A DNA stretch of 64,000 nt from JBMNCQ01 sp049366715 (lineage in GTDB: Bacteria > Bacillota > Peptococcia > Peptococcales > BICA1-8). The stretch lies in NCBI GenBank assembly GCA_049366715.1, contig JBMNCQ010000036.1:1-64000 (forward strand), in the 5' to 3' direction. The notes beneath the pieces were generated by a model, which did not search any database, was not told where the DNA came from, and saw only the letters and a program-made list of their open reading frames with translations. Each line of letters opens with the position of its first letter. The stretch's first letter is position 1. The position numbers and the translations under genes are program-made. Shown here piece after piece: positions 42,991 through 50,774 of this stretch.

Positions 42991-43692
42991 ATGCGTTATA
43001 CGGTTAAACAGGAAGTGTTTACCCTTAATCCGGAATTGCACTTTGGAATTCTTATAGGAAAAGGGCTCCACAATACTGCAACAAAGCCGGAGGACACTTT
43101 GCGGCTCAGAGAAGCCGAAAAAGCCGTAAGGCTGATGTTACCCTTGGAACAACTAAGAAGTCATCCGATTATCCAAGGCTATCGCAATACCATGGAAAAG
43201 GCCGGTATTAATCCTAATAAATATCCCCCTTCGGCTGAAGCTATGCTTAAGCGGGTACTTAAAGGTTCGGCGCTGCCTGATATTAATGCTTTGGTAGATT
43301 TATGCAATGCCGTTTCTCTGGAAAATCAGATTTCGCTAGGCGGCCATGATTTACAAGATATACAAGAAGATTTGGCCGTTCGTTTTAGTGAAGGTACGGA
43401 AACTTTTCTACCTTTTGGTGCGGCGGAATATGAGCCCGTAGATGCAGGAGAATTGATTTTTACCAGTGGCAGTATTGTTCAGACCAGGAAATGGATCTGG
43501 CGCCAGAGTGAACTGGGCAAAATGACTCTGGATACCCGGAATGTCTTTTTTCAGTTGGTTGGATTTGCGGACTGCGCGGGTAGTCCGTTAATGCAAGCTC
43601 TTGATTCCCTGGAAGAACTTATTGCGAATCGGTTAAAAGGACAGTGCCAACGTTTTATTGTAAAAGAGAGCCGTCCGGAAATTGAATTTTAA
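42991..43692 (+). CDS. B3/B4 tRNA-binding-domain protein
   Basis: A 233-residue protein with the B3/B4 fold known from the PheT subunit of phenylalanyl-tRNA synthetase, here as a stand-alone protein. It has HPIIQGYRNTMEKAGINPNK and KYPPSAEAMLKRVLKG. Stand-alone members may edit mischarged tRNA or bind small ligands, but function is not established. I chose the ATG after GAGGAGG; an earlier ATG would place that site inside the gene. Confidence 0.8.
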   Translation: MRYTVKQEVFTLNPELHFGILIGKGLHNTATKPEDTLRLREAEKAVRLMLPLEQLRSHPIIQGYRNTMEKAGINPNKYPPSAEAMLKRVLKGSALPDINALVDLCNAVSLENQISLGGHDLQDIQEDLAVRFSEGTETFLPFGAAEYEPVDAGELIFTSGSIVQTRKWIWRQSELGKMTLDTRNVFFQLVGFADCAGSPLMQALDSLEELIANRLKGQCQRFIVKESRPEIEF

Positions 43693-43807
43693 AGATTGCT
43701 AAAAAATGACCTTACCCTCATATTTATACCAAAGTATCAGGCGGCACAATTTCCGGTCTGACTTAGGGAATTATTGAAAAGGGAGGTCATCTTTGCTTTT
43801 ATAGCTT

Positions 43808-43848
43808 TGATAAAATTCATAAGATATTATATCTTATGAATTTTATCA
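43808..43848. terminator. Large AT-rich palindrome at the end of the MATE gene
   Basis: A perfect 19-bp stem (TGATAAAATTCATAAGATA and complement) with a 3-base loop lies between the B3/B4 gene and the convergent MATE gene and includes the MATE stop codon. Likely a bidirectional terminator. Confidence 0.7.
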
Positions 43849-45219
43849 TGTTAATTCAAAAGATACTTTTTCAAGGGCATTTTTCTCCAGGTTTTTAATT
43901 GTGTGGTAATAACAGATACCTGTTATAAAGGCGGAGAAGAAATCTGCAAATGGTGCTGCATGCAAGAGCCCGTTGATCCCCCAGAATTTAGGGAAGATGA
44001 TGAGTGCCGGAATAAGAAAAATTATCTGGCGTGTAAGAGTCAAAAAAGTAGCAGACTTTGATTTCCCGATAGCCTGGAAAAAGGTAGAAGTGATAATCTG
44101 AAATCCAACAACAGGTAAGCAGAAAAACCAGGCTAATAAAGCATAGCTTCCAAAATTAATTAATTCAGGGTCACGGTTAAATAAAGCAATGAAATGTTGG
44201 GGAAATAACCGGGTTGTGATGTAACCGATAATTACAATTGCCGTGGCAGCTATGATCGCAAGTTTTGTGGCAGCTTTCACCCTATTATATTTCCGGGCTC
44301 CGAAATTAAAGCTGATGATAGGTTGAGCTCCCTGCCTTATCCCGATAATAGGCATGAGAAGAATAGTTTGCAGGCTATTGATGATTCCCATGCCCGATAC
44401 GGCAATATCCCCGCCGTAAATAAACAGACTCTTATTAAGAATAACATTTAACAGGCTGTTGGCAAGCTGCAGAAAAAAACCGGGAAGACCTAGAGAAGTT
44501 ATTTTAAAAATAATCGGTAGCTTAAGTTTCAGATATTTAAGCCGCAGTTTGTTTTTGCTGCGTGTAGTGATAAAGTATGATACGACCCAGGTTGAGGAAA
44601 TTAATTGGGCTAAAATTGTAGCAAGTGCTGCTCCGGCCATGCCCATCTTAAAAATATAGATAAATATAGGATCAAGTAAAATGTTGGTTCCTGCGCCTAA
44701 AAACATGGTTAGCATAGCAACCTTAGGATTACCGTCAGCACGGATAAAATTGTTCATGCCCAGGCTTACTACCTGGAAAACCGCACCAAAGAAAATAACC
44801 CGCATGTATTCCATAGAATAGGGCAGTACAGCCGCACTGGCACCGAAAGAAGATAAGACAGGCTTAAGAAAGATCTGCCCCAGAATCATAAAGGCAAGTC
44901 CGGCAATTATTAACATCACCAAAGCGTTACCCAGGACGTTTTCCGCTTCTTCCGGCCTTTCCTCTCCTAATTTGATGGAGAATAAGGTTGCGCCTCCTAC
45001 TCCAAATAAAATACCCATGGACATAAGTATTATCATGATCGGAAAACCTATCGTAATTCCTGCTAAACCAGAGGTACCCAGATCGCTGCTGTTTCCGATA
45101 AAGATCCTGTCCACAACATTATATAGGGCATTGACTACCATGCCGACAATAGCAGGTACTGAAAATTTTATTAACAGTTTAGTAACTTTTTCTTCCCCTA
45201 GTGGATTTAGATATTCCAT
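43846..45219 (-). CDS. MATE-family multidrug efflux transporter
   Basis: A 457-residue membrane protein with about twelve hydrophobic segments, of the MATE family (MepA/DinF-like), which exports cationic drugs or metabolites using Na+ or H+. LLIKFSVPAIVGMVVNALYN, FGVGGATLFS and ADGNPKVAMLTM (near residue 160) are typical. It starts directly after a MarR gene, forming a two-gene operon in which MarR very probably controls the pump. The start codon lies one base after the MarR stop. Confidence 0.92.
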   Translation of the reverse strand: MEYLNPLGEEKVTKLLIKFSVPAIVGMVVNALYNVVDRIFIGNSSDLGTSGLAGITIGFPIMIILMSMGILFGVGGATLFSIKLGEERPEEAENVLGNALVMLIIAGLAFMILGQIFLKPVLSSFGASAAVLPYSMEYMRVIFFGAVFQVVSLGMNNFIRADGNPKVAMLTMFLGAGTNILLDPIFIYIFKMGMAGAALATILAQLISSTWVVSYFITTRSKNKLRLKYLKLKLPIIFKITSLGLPGFFLQLANSLLNVILNKSLFIYGGDIAVSGMGIINSLQTILLMPIIGIRQGAQPIISFNFGARKYNRVKAATKLAIIAATAIVIIGYITTRLFPQHFIALFNRDPELINFGSYALLAWFFCLPVVGFQIITSTFFQAIGKSKSATFLTLTRQIIFLIPALIIFPKFWGINGLLHAAPFADFFSAFITGICYYHTIKNLEKNALEKVSFELT

Positions 45220-45220
45220 T

Positions 45221-45667
45221 TTAGGATTCCTCCAGTTTTTCCTTTAAATTTGTCTTTTCTACTTTATCGGCCATCTTCTCTAATACAGATAAGAGAGTCT
45301 CTTTTGTATTTTCATCCAGACCATCAGTAAGAAATTCACTCCAGCGCCATACTCTTTGTTTTATTTCTTTTTTACAATGCCGGGCTTTAGCAGTAAGATA
45401 GATTCTATTGCACCTTTTATCCGTACAATCTTTCTCTTTTGTTACATAGCCTTTCTCTTCCAATGATTTTATGGCCCGGGCGGTTGCTGACTTATCAATA
45501 TACAAAAAAGATGAAAGTTCATCTTGCGTTATTCCGTCATTCATATATAAATAAAGCAGAAAAGAATACTCAGCAGAAGTAATATTAAATTCCTTTAAGG
45601 AGTAGTTAATGTAAATCTGCGCTTGGCGGTGGAGAATTGACACTAAGCGCCCGATACTCTTTTTCAA
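45221..45667 (-). CDS. MarR-family transcriptional regulator
   Basis: A 148-residue winged-helix regulator. The recognition helix region is LSSFLYIDKSATARAIKSL and the wing DCTDKRCNRIYLT. MarR proteins repress efflux genes until a phenolic or drug ligand binds. I chose the TTG start after AAGGAGGAATGG; the frame continues 60 bases upstream but that part overlaps the promoter and operators. It is the first gene of the marR-MATE operon. Confidence 0.9.
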   Translation of the reverse strand: MKKSIGRLVSILHRQAQIYINYSLKEFNITSAEYSFLLYLYMNDGITQDELSSFLYIDKSATARAIKSLEEKGYVTKEKDCTDKRCNRIYLTAKARHCKKEIKQRVWRWSEFLTDGLDENTKETLLSVLEKMADKVEKTNLKEKLEES

Positions 45668-45682
45668 AACCCATTCCTCCTT

Positions 45683-45727
45683 GGTTGATTTATCAACCAT
45701 TATAAATAAATATAATTGACAAGTCAA
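45683..45727 (-). promoter_or_regulatory. Promoter and twin MarR operators
   Basis: On the minus strand TTGACT, 17 bases, TATAAT (45699-45727). One inverted repeat (TTGAC, 2 bases, GTCAA; 45716-45727) covers the -35 box, and another (GGTTGAT, 2 bases, ATCAACC; 45683-45698) directly follows the -10 box. Both share the TTGA/TCAA core, as expected for a MarR dimer repressing its own operon. Confidence 0.8.
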
Positions 45728-45850
45728 CTATCCTCCAAGTACGGTTCTATTTTCCTGGTGATCATTTAAAGAATTTTAAATTTTGTAACCTCCTCAGTTG
45801 GAGAGTCGTCAAAATATATGGAAATACTTAATGAACAAAGGAGGATTACA

Positions 45851-47041
45851 ATGCTTACCAAAAAAACTATGATCAATAAAATCGTTACGCCGCTGATGAC
45901 ATTTATATTAACAGCATTGCTGATACCAGCGGTTTTCCCGGCTGTAGAAGCGGCGGCAGCAAACGGTCTTTCCATCTACACCACTTTTCCCAGTATAGCA
46001 GTAAAACCCGGCGAGAATGTCGAAACAGATCTTACAGTAGCCAATGCAACGGGCTCAGATAAGACGGTAGAGATTGCTGTCGTTTCACTACCGGAAGGAT
46101 GGGAGGCTTATCTTGAAGGAGGGGGGAAGGTAGTTGATAAAATTCACGTGTCCCAACAATATGAAGGGAAAGTCGGTCTAACTGTTAAAATACCCAAAGA
46201 TGCCCAAGAAGGGCCATATCAGGTGGTTCTGTCTGCTTCCTCAGGTAATTACAGCGACCGTTTGGATCTGGAGTATAATATTAAATCCGCTATTGATAAT
46301 ACAGGAAAATTATCTACAAATTATACGGAGTTAAAAGGTTCCAGTGAGACAAGTTTTAAATATGAAGTAAATATCAAGAATAATAAAGGTGAAGCGCAAA
46401 CTTACAGTCTGGGCGCAGATGTGGAGAGAGGCTGGCAGGTAAAATTTACCGCAAAATATGATAGTAAGCAGATAGCCAGCATTCCTGTTGAGCCGAATAA
46501 ATCAGCTGCCGTGGAAGTTGAGATAATACCTCCGGCCAAAGTAGATGCCGGCGAATATAGCATTCCCATCGCAGCCTCAGCGGCCGGTGAGACCCTGACC
46601 ACCCAGCTTAAAGTAATCATTACCGGAAGTTACGGAATGGAGCTGACAACACCTACCGGGCGGTTAAATGCCGAAACTACGGCGGGAAAGGAAAAAGCTG
46701 TAGATATTGTGCTTGAAAATACAGGTAGTTCCGAACTCCAAGGCATCAAGTTGTCTTCTTGGCAGCCGGATGGCTGGAATGTTAGATTCGCTCAGGATGC
46801 TATTGATACCATAGCCCCCGGAGAGTCTGCGACGGTTAAAGCTTTTATTAAGCCTGATGAAAAGGCAATCACAGGTGATTATGTGGTGAAAATTGCTGCC
46901 GATACCCCTGAAACATCAAGTTCCGCGGAATTTAGAGTTATGGTCAAAACATCAACGGTCTGGGGAATAATCGGCGTATTAGTGATTATCTTTTTAGTAA
47001 CAGGTTTATACTGGACATTTAACACCTATGGGAGACGATAG
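45851..47041 (+). CDS. Secreted, membrane-anchored NEW3-domain protein
   Basis: A 396-residue protein with an N-terminal signal peptide (cleavage likely near AVEAAA, residues 31-36), repeated beta-sandwich segments of the NEW3 type (SIAVKPGENVETDLTVANATG, LENTGSSELQGIKLSSWQPD) and a C-terminal TM helix (about 370-392). The bulk should face outside. It is followed within three bases by an ABC exporter gene pair, a common arrangement whose substrate is unknown. I chose the ATG after AAAGGAGG; an ATG 33 bases upstream would include that site. Confidence 0.8.
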   Translation: MLTKKTMINKIVTPLMTFILTALLIPAVFPAVEAAAANGLSIYTTFPSIAVKPGENVETDLTVANATGSDKTVEIAVVSLPEGWEAYLEGGGKVVDKIHVSQQYEGKVGLTVKIPKDAQEGPYQVVLSASSGNYSDRLDLEYNIKSAIDNTGKLSTNYTELKGSSETSFKYEVNIKNNKGEAQTYSLGADVERGWQVKFTAKYDSKQIASIPVEPNKSAAVEVEIIPPAKVDAGEYSIPIAASAAGETLTTQLKVIITGSYGMELTTPTGRLNAETTAGKEKAVDIVLENTGSSELQGIKLSSWQPDGWNVRFAQDAIDTIAPGESATVKAFIKPDEKAITGDYVVKIAADTPETSSSAEFRVMVKTSTVWGIIGVLVIIFLVTGLYWTFNTYGRR

Positions 47042-47044
47042 AAG

Positions 47045-47989
47045 ATGGGTAGTAACAAAGTAGTGATTAAAACGGAAGGTCTTACCAAAAGATATGGGGA
47101 TTTTACTGCTGTTGATGATCTTAATCTGGAAATATATCAAGGGGAAATTTTCGGATTATTAGGTCCTAACGGGGCCGGAAAGACAACTACTATTCTGATG
47201 CTGCTGGGACTGACGGAACCCACTCAGGGTTCTGCACATATTGATGGTTATGATACAACTCGGGATACGCTGGCGGTAAAAAAGAATGTCGGTTATCTGC
47301 CTGATCATGTAGGATTTTATGATGAGATGACAGGCCGGGAAAATTTAAGATTTGTCGGGCGCTTGAATGGTTTGGAACCGCAAACAATAGAAGAAAAAAT
47401 TGCAGATTTATTAGGGCGGGTAAAGCTTGCGGACGTAGGGGATAAGAAAGTCGGGACTTATTCAAGAGGTATGCGGCAGAGACTGGGAATTGCCGATACC
47501 TTGATGAAAGACCCGCAAGTCATTATTTTGGATGAACCTACATTAGGCCTTGATCCGGAGGGTATCAAGGAAATGCTCGGTTTGATTGTCGAGCTGGCTA
47601 AAAAAGACAAAAAAACTGTCTTAATTTCTTCACATCTTTTACATCAAATTCAGAAGATATGTGACCGGGTAGGGATTTTCGTCAAAGGGAATCTCCTGTA
47701 TCAGGGGCCTATCAATACTTTAGCTGAAAAGGTATTTAGAGATCAGCCCTTAACTTTGGAATTATGTGTTTCGCCCATGAATGAGGAACTGGCGCCCTTG
47801 ATTAATTCAATACATGAAAATGTTGCCGTGGAAATGAAAGAGGATAAAATAATGATTCGTTCTCAGGAGGAAATAAGAAAGCAACTGGTTAAGGTTTTAA
47901 GTCAGAGAGATTATGAGATTCTTTTTCTGAAGCAAACCGGCCGTGACCTGGATGATATTTATAGCCGGTATTTTGCAGGAAAGGAGTGA
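47045..47989 (+). CDS. ABC-2 type transporter ATP-binding protein
   Basis: A 314-residue ABC ATPase: Walker A GPNGAGKTT (40-48), Q-loop region LLGLTEPTQG, signature YSRGMRQRLG, Walker B VIILDEPTLGLDP and H-loop ISSHLL. It energises the membrane protein encoded next, which overlaps by a few bases in the annotated order. The substrate is unknown; the operon with a NEW3 protein and an ECF sigma/anti-sigma pair suggests an envelope-related role. Confidence 0.92.
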   Translation: MGSNKVVIKTEGLTKRYGDFTAVDDLNLEIYQGEIFGLLGPNGAGKTTTILMLLGLTEPTQGSAHIDGYDTTRDTLAVKKNVGYLPDHVGFYDEMTGRENLRFVGRLNGLEPQTIEEKIADLLGRVKLADVGDKKVGTYSRGMRQRLGIADTLMKDPQVIILDEPTLGLDPEGIKEMLGLIVELAKKDKKTVLISSHLLHQIQKICDRVGIFVKGNLLYQGPINTLAEKVFRDQPLTLELCVSPMNEELAPLINSIHENVAVEMKEDKIMIRSQEEIRKQLVKVLSQRDYEILFLKQTGRDLDDIYSRYFAGKE

Positions 47990-47993
47990 GGAT

Positions 47994-48938
47994 ATGCCTA
48001 ATAAGAGCTTATGGGTATTATATAAAAAGGAGCTGGCCGATCATTTATGGAGCAAAAGGTTTGCGATCATTCTGGTTCTTGTTGCTGTTACGGGACTTTC
48101 CAGCATATATGCCGCTGCCGGCGGCATTAGAAGTGCGGTTGCTCAGGACGGCAATACTTTTGTATTTTTACGGTTATTTACAACAGCGGGAGGTTCCGTA
48201 CCATCCTTTATTTCTTTTATGTCCTTTTTAGGTCCTTTAATCGGGTTGGCCCTGGGATTTGACGCCATAAACGGTGAAATAAACAGGGGTTCTCTCAGCA
48301 GATTACTGGCTCAGCCTATTCCCAGAGATACGGTTATTAACGGTAAGTTTCTGGCCGGAGTCACCATAATTTCCTTGATGGTCATTACGCTGGGAATGGC
48401 CATAGGCGGCTTAGGAATAATTATGATCGGTATTCCTCCTACCCTGGAAGAAATACTTAGAATATCGGTTTTTTTCTTATTTACGATACTTTACATGTCT
48501 TTTTGGCTTGCTTTATCCCAGCTTTCTTCTTTGTTTTTCAGGCAGACGGCGACATCTGCTCTGGCCTGTATCGCAGTCTGGCTGTTATTATCTGTTTTTG
48601 TGGGACTATTGGCGGGCATAGCTGCCGACGCCTTGTTCCCCCTTAACAACTCGGCGACGGTAGATATGGCACTGAAAAACAGTGAGGTGAAATTAATGCT
48701 GAATCGCATATCTCCTGCGACCCTTTATGATGAATCCACAATTACCCTGCTTAATCCGGGTGTTAGAACTTTAGGACCTATTACTGAAAACCAATTAATA
48801 GGAGCTATTCCGGGTATTTTACCCTTTTCCCAGAGTTTACTATTGATATGGCCTCATCTTATCTCCTTGCTGGCCTTAAATATGATTTGCTTTGCAATAT
48901 CATATATATTTTTCATGAGGCAGGAAATTAGAGCATAA
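47994..48938 (+). CDS. ABC-2 type transporter permease
   Basis: A 314-residue integral membrane protein with about six hydrophobic segments, including FAIILVLVAVTGLSSIYAA and FISFMSFLGPLIGLALGF, and the ABC-2 pattern GSLSRLLAQPIPRDTVINGK. It forms the channel for the preceding ATPase. I chose the ATG after AAAGGAGTGAGG rather than the frame opening 51 bases earlier inside the ATPase gene. Confidence 0.88.
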   Translation: MPNKSLWVLYKKELADHLWSKRFAIILVLVAVTGLSSIYAAAGGIRSAVAQDGNTFVFLRLFTTAGGSVPSFISFMSFLGPLIGLALGFDAINGEINRGSLSRLLAQPIPRDTVINGKFLAGVTIISLMVITLGMAIGGLGIIMIGIPPTLEEILRISVFFLFTILYMSFWLALSQLSSLFFRQTATSALACIAVWLLLSVFVGLLAGIAADALFPLNNSATVDMALKNSEVKLMLNRISPATLYDESTITLLNPGVRTLGPITENQLIGAIPGILPFSQSLLLIWPHLISLLALNMICFAISYIFFMRQEIRA

Positions 48939-49013
48939 TGAAGATTATTTGGCCTGAATTTAGCCGGCTTGCGGCAAAGAAGGCTGACTAGGAGAATATT
49001 GGAGAGATGCAGG

Positions 49014-49556
49014 ATGAACAGTAGTGCTGATAACCGGATGACGTATTATACCGACAAAGAAGAACAACTGGAATATTTAATGCTTAAATTTGGGCAGCGG
49101 ATTTTAAAATTAGCGTATTATTATGTACGGGATAAGTACCTGGCCGAAGATATTTATCAGGAAGTATTTCTCAGAGTTTATCATAATCTGGATAAGTTTA
49201 AACAGGAAAGCAGTTATTATACCTGGATCTATAGAATCACGGTAAATTTATGTAAAGATTTTATTAAGTCCGCCGTATTCAGGAAGTTTATTACAGTAGG
49301 TATCGTAAATGATTTAAGCAGGTCTAAGCAGGAAATGAATAAGTTGTTTGAAAAAGTAGAAGGCGGGGAAATATTCAGCCTTGTTATGGAGCTTCCTAGA
49401 AAATATCGAATACCGATTAGCTTACATTATTTTGAAGGGTTTGCAATAGCAGAGATTGCTGAAATGCTGGCAATAAGTGAGAGTAACGTTAAAGTAAGAT
49501 TATACCGGGGAAGAGAGAAACTTAAGGTCTTATTGTCTAAGGAGGGTGCAGAATGA
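49014..49556 (+). CDS. ECF sigma-70 factor
   Basis: A 180-residue sigma factor with region 2 (YVRDKYLAEDIYQEVFLRVY) and region 4 (FEGFAIAEIAEMLAISESNV then KVRLYRGREKL), and no regions 1 or 3, as in ECF sigmas. It would direct RNA polymerase to a small envelope regulon. It overlaps its anti-sigma partner by 4 bases. I chose the ATG after GGAGAGATGCAGG; a frame opens 45 bases earlier. Confidence 0.9.
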   Translation: MNSSADNRMTYYTDKEEQLEYLMLKFGQRILKLAYYYVRDKYLAEDIYQEVFLRVYHNLDKFKQESSYYTWIYRITVNLCKDFIKSAVFRKFITVGIVNDLSRSKQEMNKLFEKVEGGEIFSLVMELPRKYRIPISLHYFEGFAIAEIAEMLAISESNVKVRLYRGREKLKVLLSKEGAE

Positions 49557-50536
49557 AGGACAGAAATGATATAGAAAAAAACTTAGCGCAGGCGAAAGAT
49601 GAGGCCGACAAGTTTTTCTCCGGTTTTCCTGAGGAGCATATGCATAAAAAAGTTTTTCATAATTTAGAAAGCCCTCACAAGAATTTCTCCGGGAGAAGCT
49701 GCTTCCCTCAGGGACTGGTCGAAAAAGTTTCTGCATTTGCCATTTGTGCTGTTGTTTTGTTGGCTGTTATTGTCGTTTTTAGTGGCGGCTTGAGCCTGGA
49801 AGAGGGGAAAATGACGGCATTGGGACAGCCTATCTCCCAACAACTGCTTAAACTTGATCATACAGATTTAAACCAATGGCTGCATTTTTTTAAAATCAGT
49901 AAACCGGATAAGATCAATGATAATTTACTTGCTGTAATCTGGGAAGCGGGAAGAAACGGAGATTATGAGATGGTTTACAGCAGCTTATTTGAAAATAGCA
50001 GTAAACCTTGTTCTGCTGCCCTGATCGTTTTTCCTGAGAATCAGCCTTCAATGGCTGTTATTTCATCCCGGAATGAAGATAATCAGTATATTCATTACAG
50101 GGTAATCGGCTATAAAGATGACCAAATCCTGACTTATTTGGAGCAGAATTATGTTACCGGGGGAGAATTGGAAGTGGTAGACGGAGTACTAAAAGAAAAG
50201 CGCTTTATTCCTGAAATAAGTGTTGAAGATATCAGCCCGGTCGTAACTTACTATATACCTTATCAGGCAACTGAAGAGGGAGATATTATCCTGGCTGCGG
50301 AAAATCTAAGCATTAATAAGGGGGAGCATATTGCGATTATCGGTGATGAAGAGACACCTATCGAAGCTTTAAATGCCGAGTTGTTTTTAAATTGGGAGAC
50401 AGGCCGTGAACTTTTAAATGCCAATCGGAATATGCCTCTTCTCTATGCGGAAAATCCGGGACAGGAAGATTTATTGATTAAGCCGTTGAAGGGCGGCCGG
50501 TTAAAAAAAATTTCGGTGGAAGTCAGGGAGGATTGA
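49553..50536 (+). CDS. Probable anti-sigma factor
   Basis: A 327-residue protein with one TM helix (about 60-78), a short cytoplasmic N-terminus of about 58 residues and a large extracytoplasmic domain. It overlaps the ECF sigma gene by ATGA, so it is almost certainly the anti-sigma regulator. The N-terminus lacks an obvious zinc HxxxCxxC motif. The outer domain is not recognised. Confidence 0.75.
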   Translation: MKDRNDIEKNLAQAKDEADKFFSGFPEEHMHKKVFHNLESPHKNFSGRSCFPQGLVEKVSAFAICAVVLLAVIVVFSGGLSLEEGKMTALGQPISQQLLKLDHTDLNQWLHFFKISKPDKINDNLLAVIWEAGRNGDYEMVYSSLFENSSKPCSAALIVFPENQPSMAVISSRNEDNQYIHYRVIGYKDDQILTYLEQNYVTGGELEVVDGVLKEKRFIPEISVEDISPVVTYYIPYQATEEGDIILAAENLSINKGEHIAIIGDEETPIEALNAELFLNWETGRELLNANRNMPLLYAENPGQEDLLIKPLKGGRLKKISVEVRED

Positions 50537-50582
50537 GAGGCAGCCGGCTAATTCAAAAAGATAAATTAAAAATTATTCTATA

Positions 50583-50627
50583 AAAAAACCTTCTCCCATA
50601 ATTGATTCAGATTGGAGAAGGTTTTTT
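50583..50627. terminator. Bidirectional terminator between the anti-sigma gene and the feo operon
   Basis: 14-bp stem AAAAAACCTTCTCC / GGAGAAGGTTTTTT with A- and T-rich ends, between two convergent units. Confidence 0.9.
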
Positions 50628-50636
50628 ATGATATTG

Positions 50637-50774
50637 CTATTTATGTATCTTGTCCGAGCATTGGCCGCATCCCGGGCACTTTACACCCCGCTTTTTATCT
50701 TTAACAATTTTATTTATGGCCAGGGCAATTACCGCAACTACTACGACAATCACAATAAAATCTACCGTACTCAT
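50637..50774 (-). CDS. Small Cys-rich membrane protein associated with FeoB
   Basis: A 45-residue protein: one TM helix (DFIVIVVVVAVIALAINKIV) followed by a basic stretch and CPGCGQC. This matches the small FeoB-associated Cys-rich membrane proteins (FeoC-like position), thought to help Fe2+ uptake. Its ATG overlaps the feoB stop (ATGA). It is last in the feoA-feoB operon. Confidence 0.85.
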   Translation of the reverse strand: MSTVDFIVIVVVVAVIALAINKIVKDKKRGVKCPGCGQCSDKIHK

